Shown here: positions 43,397-52,175 of the stretch, piece after piece | How the letters are laid out: every line of letters starts with the position of its first letter | Position numbering within the stretch: the first letter of the stretch is position 1 | Assembly (NCBI GenBank): GCA_902778535.1 | Contig: CACYYG010000007.1 | Location: 45,142 to 109,141, forward strand | Reading direction: 5' to 3' | Length of the DNA stretch: 64,000 nt | Source: an uncultured Prevotellaceae bacterium | Lineage (GTDB): Bacteria; Bacteroidota; Bacteroidia; Bacteroidales; Bacteroidaceae | Translations under genes and position numbers: made by a program | Notes under the pieces: model-generated | The model's database searches: none | Told to the model about the DNA's origin: nothing | Seen by the model: the letters and a program-made list of their open reading frames with translations, nothing else

Positions 43397-46300
43397 TTAT
43401 AGGTTGATTTTCACTCCGGCTACGATGCTGCGGCTCTGCGGCAGTCGGCCCATGTCTATGCCCTGGCCGATGACGCTGTTGGTCATGGCAGACTCCGGGT
43501 CGGCACCGAGGTAGCGCGACAGCGTCAGCACGTTGTTGGCCTGCACCCAGAACTGCAGTCCCTGCAGGAAAGTGGTGTTCATGGGCAGCGTATAGCTGAG
43601 GGTGACGGTCTTCAGCTTCAGGTAGCTGCCGTCCTCTATCCATCGGTCGCTGAAGCGTGCATTGCCCATGGGGTCCTGGAAGGTGGCACGTGGCACGTCG
43701 GTGGCATGCCCCTCCGTCTGCCAGCGGCGCGTCATCGCCGTCGTCTGGTTCATAAAGCGGCTGCCGCTCTCCAACTGCTGGCGCAGATAGTTGTAGACGT
43801 CGTTGCCTACGGAGTAGTTGAAACGAGCGTCCAGCTTCCAGCGCTTGTAGGCCAGCGATGTGAAGATGTTGCCGAAGATGTCGGGGTTGGGGTCGCCGAT
43901 GACGGTGCGGTCGGCCTCGTCTATCTGATGGTTTCCGTCCCTGTCGGTGAAGTGCATGTCGCCGGCACCGAAGTATTGGCGGGTCACGCCGTCGCTGCCC
44001 AATAGGTAGAGGGCGGCATCGGCAGCAGCCTCCGAGGTGGCGAAGACGCCCTCCGTGGTGTAGCCATAGAAGAGGTTTGCCGGCTGGCCGACGGTCGTCA
44101 GGACGGTGGCTCCGCAAACGGTGGCCTCGATGGATTTTCCATTAGGCACTTTGGTAACCTCGTTCTTGTAGTGTCCTATGCTGGCACCCGCCTCCCATTG
44201 GAAGTCCTTCAGGGCAAGCACCTTTCCTACGACGCTCACGTCGAAGCCGTGGTTTTTCATGGCGCCGTCGTTGCTCCAGTTCTGCCGCAGTCCCGTCACA
44301 TACTTCAGGGGCTGATACATCAGCAGATGGCTAACGTTGCTGTGGAACCAGTTGACACGCAGGTTCAGGCGGTTGGCCAGGAAGTTGGCTTCGAGGCCAA
44401 GGTTCAGCCGCGTGGTGGTCTCCCACTGCAGGCGGGTGTTGCCGATATTCTCGAACGACAGTCCCGAGACGTCCTCCAAGAAGTTGTGGGAGGCGAAATA
44501 GCTGCGTGCGGCATGATAGTCGATGTCGTCGTTACCGCTGACGTCGTAGCCTGCGGAGAGGCGTAGATAATTGAGAGGTGAGAAGTGAGAAGTAAGAGGT
44601 GAGAACCACGGTTCGTTGCTGACCACCCAGGCAGCCTGTGCGCCGTGGAAGAATCCCCAGGGCACTTCGAAGAGCTTCTCCGAATGGTCGGCATCGCGGC
44701 CAAAGCGCGAGGAGGTCTCCATCGCTGCGTTCAGCTGCAGGTAGTAACGCTGCAGGTAGTTGTACTGTGCCTGCACGTACCATGCGATGTCCTTCCAGCT
44801 GTTGGACGCACCCGACGGCTTGGCGTTGTCGAGCGTCGAGCTGATGGCGGGCATCTTGTCGCTCGTCGTGTTGTAGCCCAGCTGTGAAATCTGTGTGTAG
44901 TCCTCCCAGTTGAAGCGGACGCCGCCGAAGATGTTGAGTGATGAGTGCTGAGTGTTGAATGACCAGTCCAGTCGGGTGTCGCTCATCAGGGAGTTCTGCT
45001 TGGCAGCCATCGAGCGTACCTCGTTTTCGCAATAGGCGTTGACGCTCGACACGTAGTAGCGGGGCACGCCGTTGCGGGGGATATAGAACTTCTTGTTGGT
45101 GTTCACCAGGTTGTAGCTGAAGAGTTCGCTCAGCTTCAGATGGCTGTTGAATTGGTAGCTTGGCGTCACCGCCAGGTTAATCATCGAGTTTTCGAAGTGG
45201 TTCTTGTTCTCTGCCTCGCCAAATTCGTTGATGGCTAATGGGTTGGCCAGCTTGTAGTTGTAGTTGCTGTAGGCGGCGAGTGCTTCGTCGAGATAGCTCT
45301 CATCGGCCACGTCGATGTATCCCTCGCGTATTTCTCCGCCAGCGAAGGTCCACGGGCTTATCATCGGACTCTTGGCGTAGGCGAGGAAGGCCGTCGAGGT
45401 GGGTGTCCCCTCGGTATAGTTGAGCGGCGCGCCGTCATTGCGCAGGTTGCGGGTCTGGTTGGCAAAGGAGGCATCGAAGCGGATGTCGAGCTTCTTCGTG
45501 ATATGGATGTCGGAGTTGAAGCGTATGTTGATACGGTTCATCTTGTTGTTCTTCAGGGTGCTCTGCTGGTCGATATAGCCTAACGAGAGGTTGTAGTCGG
45601 CCACATCGTCGCCACCCTCCACGTTGATGCTGTAGTTCTGCGTCAGGGCGGTGCGGTAGACATAGTCCTTCCAGTCCGTGTCGTTGCTGTACTGCGGCAG
45701 GTAATAGTTCGATGGCGAGGGATTAAGGAACTTGAAGTCCTTCAGCGTGGTGTTCGTGGTCTGCAGCAGGTCGCTGGCATAGCTCTTGTATTGCGAGGCG
45801 TTCATCACGTCGAAGGTCTTCGGCTCCAGCGTCACGCCGCCTGAGATGCTTGCCGTGATGCGGGTGGCCATGGAGTGGTTCCTGCGGGTGTTGATGAGCA
45901 CCACGCCATTGGCACCCTTGGCACCGTAAAGGGCCGTGCCGTTGCGCAGTACCTCGACGCTTTCTATGTCGGTAGGCGAGATATTGGCCAGGATGTCGTT
46001 GAAGAATCCGTCGTGAAGCATCGTCCGCCCGTATTGCTGGTCGAAGATGACGCCGTCAACGACGATGAGCGGCTGGGCGTTGGCGTTGATGGAACCCAGA
46101 CCGTTGATGAACATCACACTGCCGACGCCCGGCGTGCCGCTGCGGGTCACGGTATGCACCTGCGCGCCCAACTGCTTCTGTATGTCGTCCTCGATGCTCA
46201 CAGAGTTGGAGAACTGGAAGCCTGAAGCCCTATTGACCGCATTGACATTGGTCGTGGCGTCATACTCAGCCGTGAAGGTTGAGGGATAGAGCCTGACGGC

Positions 46301-46585
46301 AGGCTGCTCATCACCTTTGCCCAGTCCCATCTTCGACAGGTTGTAGTCGGGCGAGCTGAACGACAGCGCGGAGACTGTCACGGGCACTTTCAGCGTATAG
46401 GTGCCGTCATCCTCAGTCAGCGTACTGTAACCCTTGACTTCAGGCACGCTTACCAACACGCCGCCTAACGGTTTGTTCGTTGTGCCATTCACCACCCTTC
46501 CCTTCACCTCGCGAAGGTCTTGCGCACTTGCAGTGCTAATGAATAGTGAAAAAAGAACAAATAATAAACTTATCGACTGTTTCAT
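43397..46585 (-). CDS. SusC-like TonB-dependent transporter (pair 1)
   Basis: A 1062-residue outer-membrane importer. The signal peptide ends near residue 21 ('ISTASAQDL'); a carboxypeptidase-regulatory-like domain follows ('VKGRVVNGTTNKPLGGVLVSVPEV'), then the plug ('SGTPGVGSVMFINGLGSINANAQPLIVVDGV', 'IESVEVLRNGTALYGAKGANGVVLINT') and the beta-barrel. There is no recognisable TonB-box extension such as a STN domain. Two simple-repeat stretches lie in the barrel region: 'FSPLTSHFSPLNYLRLS' (44568-44605) and 'NTQHSSLNIFGGV' (near 44937-44965). Its SusD partner follows 77 bp later. Confidence 0.93.
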   Translation of the reverse strand: MKQSISLLFVLFSLFISTASAQDLREVKGRVVNGTTNKPLGGVLVSVPEVKGYSTLTEDDGTYTLKVPVTVSALSFSSPDYNLSKMGLGKGDEQPAVRLYPSTFTAEYDATTNVNAVNRASGFQFSNSVSIEDDIQKQLGAQVHTVTRSGTPGVGSVMFINGLGSINANAQPLIVVDGVIFDQQYGRTMLHDGFFNDILANISPTDIESVEVLRNGTALYGAKGANGVVLINTRRNHSMATRITASISGGVTLEPKTFDVMNASQYKSYASDLLQTTNTTLKDFKFLNPSPSNYYLPQYSNDTDWKDYVYRTALTQNYSINVEGGDDVADYNLSLGYIDQQSTLKNNKMNRINIRFNSDIHITKKLDIRFDASFANQTRNLRNDGAPLNYTEGTPTSTAFLAYAKSPMISPWTFAGGEIREGYIDVADESYLDEALAAYSNYNYKLANPLAINEFGEAENKNHFENSMINLAVTPSYQFNSHLKLSELFSYNLVNTNKKFYIPRNGVPRYYVSSVNAYCENEVRSMAAKQNSLMSDTRLDWSFNTQHSSLNIFGGVRFNWEDYTQISQLGYNTTSDKMPAISSTLDNAKPSGASNSWKDIAWYVQAQYNYLQRYYLQLNAAMETSSRFGRDADHSEKLFEVPWGFFHGAQAAWVVSNEPWFSPLTSHFSPLNYLRLSAGYDVSGNDDIDYHAARSYFASHNFLEDVSGLSFENIGNTRLQWETTTRLNLGLEANFLANRLNLRVNWFHSNVSHLLMYQPLKYVTGLRQNWSNDGAMKNHGFDVSVVGKVLALKDFQWEAGASIGHYKNEVTKVPNGKSIEATVCGATVLTTVGQPANLFYGYTTEGVFATSEAAADAALYLLGSDGVTRQYFGAGDMHFTDRDGNHQIDEADRTVIGDPNPDIFGNIFTSLAYKRWKLDARFNYSVGNDVYNYLRQQLESGSRFMNQTTAMTRRWQTEGHATDVPRATFQDPMGNARFSDRWIEDGSYLKLKTVTLSYTLPMNTTFLQGLQFWVQANNVLTLSRYLGADPESAMTNSVIGQGIDMGRLPQSRSIVAGVKINL
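44568..44605 (-). repeat. TCTCACC-type simple repeat in SusC
   Basis: AGAGGTGAGAAGTGAGAAGTAAGAGGTGAG encodes a Ser/Pro/Leu-rich loop ('LTSHFSPL'). Same type as in trpF. Confidence 0.8.
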
Positions 46586-46643
46586 ATATTATCTGTAGTC
46601 TATAGTCTGTAATCTTTGGTCCTCAATCTTCAATTTTCAATCT

Positions 46644-48302
46644 TCAATCTTCCGTCGGTTTAAAGATAAGGCGGTCGATGCGGAGGACGGCACCGTCGGT
46701 GTTGGACTGTAGCTCCAGTCGCACCTGGGGCTCTGACAAGCCGTAGGAACACGTAGTCAGCTTGACGCCCGACTGCAGCTTCACTTCGTTGACCGTGGTG
46801 GGATCGATGCTCTTGGCATAGCGGAAGGGCGGCGATGTCATCACCCCGTTCTGGTCGGGCTGGCGCACGCGACTGAGCACCCTTACCTCCTTCTGCGTCT
46901 CTGCGACGGCCAGCGTGTCGGCAGCCGTGGCAGGGGCAAAGACGGCATAGATGTCATACTTCACGCTGGAGAGGAGGTTGGGTATCTTGAAGCCTACCAC
47001 AACGCGGGCCGACGGGCTGGAAGGCACTACCTCGATGAAGGCATTGCCCGACACATGGTTGTAGAAAGGATTGTTGGACACGACCTGAACGATGGTGACA
47101 GGCTCCACGGCATTGATGAGTGTGTCCTGATACTGGCTGTTCTCAGCCTCCACCTTGATGGTCTGCATGAACGTCTGGAACTTGGAGATGCGCTGTGTAT
47201 CGGTCTTTCTGACGTGGCCATTGCTACAGGCGATGTCCTCCGTCTGGTAGAAGATACCATCCTGGCCGAAGGGCTTGGGATAGACATAATAGCTCTCGTC
47301 AATGCCCAACTGTTTTCTCATGGCCGCAGTGTATGCCTGCGTGGAGACGGCCGAGTCGGCAAAGGCCACCTCCGGATTGTTCGTGCGACTGAAGATGGAG
47401 CCGCAGACGATGGCCACGCGGGTGTTCGTATAGACCATCGAGTCGCGTCCTGCAGTGTTGTTGGGATAGTTGAAGTAGGGCTGATACTCGTCCACCAAGC
47501 GGTTCCACTCACTGTTCACGGGAGCCACCATCCAGTAGGCGCTGTCCTCGGAGTTGATCAGGCCGTATTTCGTCAGCAGGTCGTTGGAGAAGACAGTGAC
47601 GGAGTCTAAGTAATGCGTCAGACCGTCAATAATCTCGCCCGGCACGCTCTGCGTCTCGTCGAACTCATACGTGCTGTGGCTGTTGATGAACTGATAGACG
47701 CTGTCAAGGTCCTCCGTCATGTCCAAACACTCCAGCACGTTAGGCACATAGTCCAACTTGCCGCTGATGGTGAACAGCAGGCCGTTGTCGCAGAGCACGT
47801 TCTTGGTCGATAACTTGCTCATGAGCAGTCCTTCGGGTGTCAGCGCGGCATACTTGTCGTTCATCATCTTGATGGTCTTGTCCGTCAGCGACGACACGGG
47901 ATGACGGTACAGAGCGATGTGGTTCTGCAGGAAGCGGCGTACCACAGTGTTCTCATTGCTGCGCACGCCCTGGGCCTCCTGCTGGCGGTATTCGGCGATG
48001 AGCTGCCGGGCTTCAGCCTCCGACAGGGCAAGGTTAGTCGGCGCGAAGACCGTATAGGTCTGGCTGCCGTCCAGTATCCTGTCATAGCCGCACGCCTCTG
48101 CCACGCTGGCAAAGTTGCTGAGTTCGCTGACAGATGAAATCATCTGCCACAGCGTACTGGTTTCGACATCCGCCTCGCTATAGTGCTCGTCCCAGCGGTC
48201 AGAGCACGCTACGCTAAATGATAAAGAATAAATGATAAATGATAAACTTATCAGCTTAGCATATAGCGAGCGTTTCTCTTTATTGTTTATCTTGGTAATC
48301 AT
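46644..48302 (-). CDS. fasciclin (FAS1) domain lipoprotein A
   Basis: A 552-residue lipoprotein. The lipobox 'FSVACSD' has Cys near residue 34. A FAS1 domain lies at about 50-200: 'TLWQMISSVSELSNFASVAEACG', 'SQTYTVFAPTNLALSEAEA' and 'LLFTISGKLDYVPNVLECL'. A second, diverged FAS1-like region follows ('VFSNDLLTKYGL', 'MVAPVNSEWNRLVDEYQPYF'). The C-terminal 150 residues form a beta-sandwich. FAS1 domains often mediate adhesion or protein-protein contact; the role next to SusC/SusD is unknown. The first 36 residues match those of SusD2 apart from one substitution. It sits 58 bp before SusC1. Confidence 0.85.
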   Translation of the reverse strand: MITKINNKEKRSLYAKLISLSFIIYSLSFSVACSDRWDEHYSEADVETSTLWQMISSVSELSNFASVAEACGYDRILDGSQTYTVFAPTNLALSEAEARQLIAEYRQQEAQGVRSNENTVVRRFLQNHIALYRHPVSSLTDKTIKMMNDKYAALTPEGLLMSKLSTKNVLCDNGLLFTISGKLDYVPNVLECLDMTEDLDSVYQFINSHSTYEFDETQSVPGEIIDGLTHYLDSVTVFSNDLLTKYGLINSEDSAYWMVAPVNSEWNRLVDEYQPYFNYPNNTAGRDSMVYTNTRVAIVCGSIFSRTNNPEVAFADSAVSTQAYTAAMRKQLGIDESYYVYPKPFGQDGIFYQTEDIACSNGHVRKTDTQRISKFQTFMQTIKVEAENSQYQDTLINAVEPVTIVQVVSNNPFYNHVSGNAFIEVVPSSPSARVVVGFKIPNLLSSVKYDIYAVFAPATAADTLAVAETQKEVRVLSRVRQPDQNGVMTSPPFRYAKSIDPTTVNEVKLQSGVKLTTCSYGLSEPQVRLELQSNTDGAVLRIDRLIFKPTED

Positions 48303-48334
48303 AACTATAAACTATGAACTATAAACTATGAACT
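48205..48334 (-). repeat. duplicated leader and signal-peptide segment, copy 1
   Basis: About 130 bp covering the 5' leader and signal-peptide codons of FAS1-A; it matches 52046-52175 with one coding mismatch and a few leader differences. TTTATCATTTATCATTTAT-type units encode the hydrophobic core. Confidence 0.85.
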
Positions 48335-50381
48335 AAAGCATCGGCTCCATTGCCCCTTCGTCGGTGATGCCGAAAACGCTGCGGGGAACGAGTTCGAGGA
48401 AATCGAGCATAAACTCATTGTCGTTGCCTTGCTTGGCCGACACGCAGCGGATGCGCAGGTAGTGGTCCTCTCCGGCACTGATGTTCGCCGTACACAGCAC
48501 CATGCGGTAGGTGTTGGCCTGCCGGGCGAAGTAGACGTGGTCGTTGCCGCCGCCGTAAGGATAGTGGTAGCCGCCGGTGGGGCCGCGATAGTAGCCCTTG
48601 TTCTTCAGTTCCTTCTGGTCGGTGGAGAGTTCTAGACTGGTCATCGAGTTATAGTCGGCCTTCCAGTTGGAACCGAGGATAGAAGCATCGCTGAGGTTTT
48701 TCGTCATGTCGAGCGGTATGCCCTGCGGCTTGTCGTCGTAGTAGATCTGCGCCACGCCGCGTGTCGGCTCTGCCGCGAAGCCCAGACGTATCTGCCACTG
48801 TCCGTCGAAGGGCACCGGAGGAAGGCGGAAGGTGAAGTCAAAGTCCTTGAAGAGGTTCATCTCGTCGCCCTCATAGCTGTCGTACCAGTCGTGGGGACGT
48901 CGGTAGACGAAGAGGCTGCCCTCGTTCAACGTCACGCCGTCGAGATACCCGTTGGGGAAATAGTAGTTGCGTCCGTACTTGCCCGTCTCGTCGTAGTCGG
49001 GGTCGTTGTACTTTACGCCGTTGTTACGCTGATTCAAGCGGATGTCGTTGGTCATCAGCTCGGGGAAAATGGTGGAGAAGTCCATACGGATAAGCCCGTT
49101 GAACACCTCGTTGCGTGTCTGGTCGTCGAAGGCCAGGATGTCGTCCACATAGAAGTAGCGTCCGTTCAGAGCATCCTGCTTGTAGTCGGTCTCCACGGTG
49201 GGATAGATGTAGACGCCGGGAATCTGGAACTCATCGTCCCAGCGTCTGTTGGCATAGCGCTGGCCTATGGTGCTGGGGCCGGCCCATTTGCGCACGGTGA
49301 GGCGCTCGAACTTCATCATTGTGTGAGGGAGCATCGTCTCGTACCAGTCCACAGGGTTCATCTCGCGCGTCTCAATGCCAATGTCGTTATAAGGCGTCAG
49401 GTAGTTCCAGCCCTTGACGTTACGCGTAAGGATATGATAAGCCAGGAAGCGGTGCAGGGGGTTCTTCTCATGGCTGATATGTGCAAAGTCGTGGTAGGGC
49501 TGGTTCACGTCCTCGGGGTACTGCTCGTCGTAGATCTCGCAGGCTTTCTGATAAAGCTGCTCCAGCGTGCTGATGCCGTATTTCTCACGCAGCACGGAGT
49601 CGGTGGGCGTGAAGACGGTGAAGCCGATGCGGCGCTCGTCGGGCACGGTGGCCGTCTCTTTGTTCACGTGGGACACATAGCGTACACGCTGGTAGTTCTG
49701 GCGTATTTTCTCCCATTCCTCATCACGATAGGCATAGAGTTCGTTGGCAAAGCCAGCACTGCGCACCGCCTTGGCAAAGAGGCTGATGCGGGGATTCAGC
49801 TCCATCATGTCGAGGATCATGCGGTTGCTGCTTTCCAATACCTCGGTGACGGGTTGCACGAAACCGTTCTCCACAGAGTCGTCCTGCAGCTCGAAGATGA
49901 TGTGCGACGTGCCGTTGAGGAAGACGACGGCATTGCCGTGGTCGTCCAGGCCATGGCTCACTTCAATGTAGCGGCGATTCATGTTCGACGTCGACAGCAC
50001 GCCATCGTTCATGTCGGCCGTGGTGTACATGTCTTTCACCAAATGCGTGCGCACTAGTGTGTCGATGTCCTCGAAGGTCAGTTCGTCGAAGCTCGTCAGT
50101 CCTTTCTTCTTTAGGTAGTTGTCCATCGCCTCATTGGTGGGAGCGAAGCAGGTGTACTCGCCGTAGGTGGAGAGCAGTTTGTTCATTCCCGTGCGCTCCA
50201 CCAAGGCAGCAAACTGGCTGTAGTTCTCGTGCGTCTTCAGGTAGTCGCTCATCATCTGCCCCTTGAAGGTGTAGAAGTTCGACGTGTCGGGCTCGTCGCT
50301 GCAAGAGGTGAGGGCTGCAACAATGTTGCAGCAAAGGAAAAAGGAGGCAAGGAAGTGTTCGATATGTTTCATAATAATCAA
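48333..50381 (-). CDS. fasciclin (FAS1) domain lipoprotein B
   Basis: A 682-residue lipoprotein with lipobox 'LTSCSDE' (Cys near 27). FAS1 domain 1 is about 40-170 ('ENYSQFAALVERTGMNKLLS', 'GEYTCFAPTNEAMDNYLKK', 'GTSHIIFELQDD'). FAS1 domain 2 is about 185-330 ('PRISLFAKAVRSAGF', 'GFTVFTPTDSVLREKYGI', 'RFLAYHILTRNVKG'). The C-terminal part is a beta-rich region ('DFDFTFRLPPVPFDGQWQIRLGFAAEP') of unknown type. The signal-peptide core 'FLCCNIVAAL' is encoded by a perfect palindrome (50314-50332) and is identical to that of the hybrid sensor. Lies between SusD2 and FAS1-A. Confidence 0.85.
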   Translation of the reverse strand: MIIMKHIEHFLASFFLCCNIVAALTSCSDEPDTSNFYTFKGQMMSDYLKTHENYSQFAALVERTGMNKLLSTYGEYTCFAPTNEAMDNYLKKKGLTSFDELTFEDIDTLVRTHLVKDMYTTADMNDGVLSTSNMNRRYIEVSHGLDDHGNAVVFLNGTSHIIFELQDDSVENGFVQPVTEVLESSNRMILDMMELNPRISLFAKAVRSAGFANELYAYRDEEWEKIRQNYQRVRYVSHVNKETATVPDERRIGFTVFTPTDSVLREKYGISTLEQLYQKACEIYDEQYPEDVNQPYHDFAHISHEKNPLHRFLAYHILTRNVKGWNYLTPYNDIGIETREMNPVDWYETMLPHTMMKFERLTVRKWAGPSTIGQRYANRRWDDEFQIPGVYIYPTVETDYKQDALNGRYFYVDDILAFDDQTRNEVFNGLIRMDFSTIFPELMTNDIRLNQRNNGVKYNDPDYDETGKYGRNYYFPNGYLDGVTLNEGSLFVYRRPHDWYDSYEGDEMNLFKDFDFTFRLPPVPFDGQWQIRLGFAAEPTRGVAQIYYDDKPQGIPLDMTKNLSDASILGSNWKADYNSMTSLELSTDQKELKNKGYYRGPTGGYHYPYGGGNDHVYFARQANTYRMVLCTANISAGEDHYLRIRCVSAKQGNDNEFMLDFLELVPRSVFGITDEGAMEPML
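50314..50332. repeat. GCTGCAAC-type perfect palindrome in the FAS1-B signal peptide
   Basis: GCTGCAACAATGTTGCAGC: 9-bp arms around a central A, inside the signal-peptide coding sequence. Confidence 0.9.
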
Positions 50382-50403
50382 TCTTCAATTATCAATTTTC
50401 AAT

Positions 50404-52143
50404 CTATTTCGTCCGTTCTATGCTGCTGTCCTCACCGCTGCCAAAGGCCGGATTCTGCTTGAGGTAGCGGTTCACCTTGAGCTCGTCGATATGATAGGGC
50501 CAGTAGATAGCGTCCATTCGCGACAGCTTGCTCGATATGGCGCTGCCGCTGCTGCCCTTGCGTGCTACGACGCCTACGAGATAGTCGGTAGTGCTGTCAC
50601 GACGTGCACGGCGCACCAGGTCGTACCAGCGTTTGCCCTCGAACATCAGCTCGCGCTGACGCTCCTCCAAGACGAGGGCACGCATGAGCGACTTCGATGA
50701 GTAGGCGTTCCAGTCGAGGTCCTTCTTCTCCTTGTCGCAGTTGCTCCGCTTGTTGATGGCATTGACAATGGCGAAAGCCTCCTGGAGCGAGGTGATGTCT
50801 TCATCCGAGGCCATCTCGACCAGAGCCTCCGCCTTGATCAGCATCACGTCGCTGAGCCGGTAGATGACCCAGTTGGAGTGGCATTTGCCGTCGGCGTAGG
50901 CCGTGCCGTAATTGGCTTCTGGCTCAGCCTTGCCCATGTTGACCATGCTTTGCGGGAAGGCATATTTGTTAATGCCGTAGGTATTGCTCTGTCCCTGCAC
51001 GGGCTGTAGGTTCTCGTAGAAGCGACTGTCGTACTTTGAGAGGAAGATGCTGAACGTCTCGTCGCTCACGTCGGTTCCGATGAAGTCTGCCGGGCGTACC
51101 AGTCCGGGGAAGGTCGTTGCGTTACCGTAGAAATCACTGACAGCTTGGTTAGCCAGCATGTCGTCGTCGTTCATGAATATCAGCTCGAAGATACTCTCAC
51201 GGCTGTTTCCCTGTCCGAAGATCTCCTCAAAGGCATTGCCATAATAATTGGTCGTAGCATAGCTGTCGCTGATGAGCGGGAAACCGTCGATGAGTTGAGA
51301 GTTAAGAGTTGACAGTTGAGCGTTTAAGCGCTGCTGCGTCTCCTTGTACTCGTCAAGCTTGGCGTCGATGACCATGTCGGCATACTTTACGGCGTTCTGG
51401 TAGTCCTGCTTCCACAGATACATGTCGGCCAGCAGGGCATGGATGGCATCCTGGGTGATGCGCCCGTGCTGATAGTAGGTCTGGCTGACGGGATAGCGCC
51501 TGACGGCCAGCTGCTGCTTGGCCTCCAGGTCTTCTATCAGCACCGTCAGCACGCTGTCGAAGGGCGCTGCGGGCACCTGCATCTCCTGGCTGTCGTTGAG
51601 ATAGGGCTCGGTGACGAAGGGCACGTCGCGGAACGTGCGGATAAGGTAGAAATACATCAGGTCGCGCAAAGCGGACACCTCGGCAATAGTGGCGTTCAGC
51701 TTGCTCGGCGTGTAAGCCGGGTCGCGCTCTGCCACCTGCGGGGCATATTTCAGCACGGTGTTGCATCGGTTGATGACATTGTAGAAATCGCCCCATTTTG
51801 CGTAGGTGTTGCTGGCGTTGATGTTCTCCTTGAAGATGTTAGCTATCTGCACGTTGTTCTCAAAGTTTTTGCCGCCGACAATGTTGTCGGAACGGAACTC
51901 GCCCCACACCATCATGCGGCCGACGACGCTCTGCGACTGCATGGACGAATAGCATCCGGCCACCACGCTTTCCACATCTGCCTCCTCGTTCCAGTATTTG
52001 TCGAGGACGATGATTTCCTGCGGCTCTATCTGGAGGAAGTCGCTACACGCTACGCTAAATGATAAAGTATAAATGATAAATGATAAACTTATCAGCTTAG
52101 CATATAGCGAGCGTTTCTCTTTATTGTTTATCTTGGTAATCAT
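50404..52143 (-). CDS. SusD-like outer membrane lipoprotein (pair 2)
   Basis: A 579-residue SusD/RagB-type surface lipoprotein. The lipobox 'FSVACSDF' has Cys near residue 34; 'FLQIEPQEIIVLDKYWNEEADVESVVAGCY' is a typical SusD opening. Helical core features follow ('ALRDLMYFYLIRTFRDVPFVTEPYL', 'ADMYLWKQDYQNAVKYADMVID'), with the terminal 'LEERQRELMFEGKRWYDLVRRAR'. The insert 'NAQLSTLNSQLIDGF' (51292-51325) is encoded by AGTTAAGAGTTGACAG-type repeat. The leader and signal peptide duplicate those of FAS1-A. It follows its SusC by 30 bp. Confidence 0.93.
   Translation of the reverse strand: MITKINNKEKRSLYAKLISLSFIIYTLSFSVACSDFLQIEPQEIIVLDKYWNEEADVESVVAGCYSSMQSQSVVGRMMVWGEFRSDNIVGGKNFENNVQIANIFKENINASNTYAKWGDFYNVINRCNTVLKYAPQVAERDPAYTPSKLNATIAEVSALRDLMYFYLIRTFRDVPFVTEPYLNDSQEMQVPAAPFDSVLTVLIEDLEAKQQLAVRRYPVSQTYYQHGRITQDAIHALLADMYLWKQDYQNAVKYADMVIDAKLDEYKETQQRLNAQLSTLNSQLIDGFPLISDSYATTNYYGNAFEEIFGQGNSRESIFELIFMNDDDMLANQAVSDFYGNATTFPGLVRPADFIGTDVSDETFSIFLSKYDSRFYENLQPVQGQSNTYGINKYAFPQSMVNMGKAEPEANYGTAYADGKCHSNWVIYRLSDVMLIKAEALVEMASDEDITSLQEAFAIVNAINKRSNCDKEKKDLDWNAYSSKSLMRALVLEERQRELMFEGKRWYDLVRRARRDSTTDYLVGVVARKGSSGSAISSKLSRMDAIYWPYHIDELKVNRYLKQNPAFGSGEDSSIERTK
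51292..51325 (-). repeat. AGTTAAGAG-type repeat in SusD2
   Basis: GAGTTGAGAGTTAAGAGTTGACAGTTGAG encodes 'QLSTLNSQL' as an insert in the helical core; related to the HTCS repeat at 40600-40675. Confidence 0.8.
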
Positions 52144-52175
52144 AACTATAAACTATTCACTATAAACTATAAACT
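52046..52175 (-). repeat. duplicated leader and signal-peptide segment, copy 2
   Basis: Second copy of the segment at 48205-48334, here in front of SusD2. The leader carries ATAAACTATAAACTAT-type repeats. Confidence 0.85.

Noticed and set aside
41544-44117. 857-residue minus-strand frame upstream-extended SusD
   Set aside because: The extra N-terminal part is an arginine-rich out-of-frame reading of SusC; the lipoprotein signal starts at 43319.
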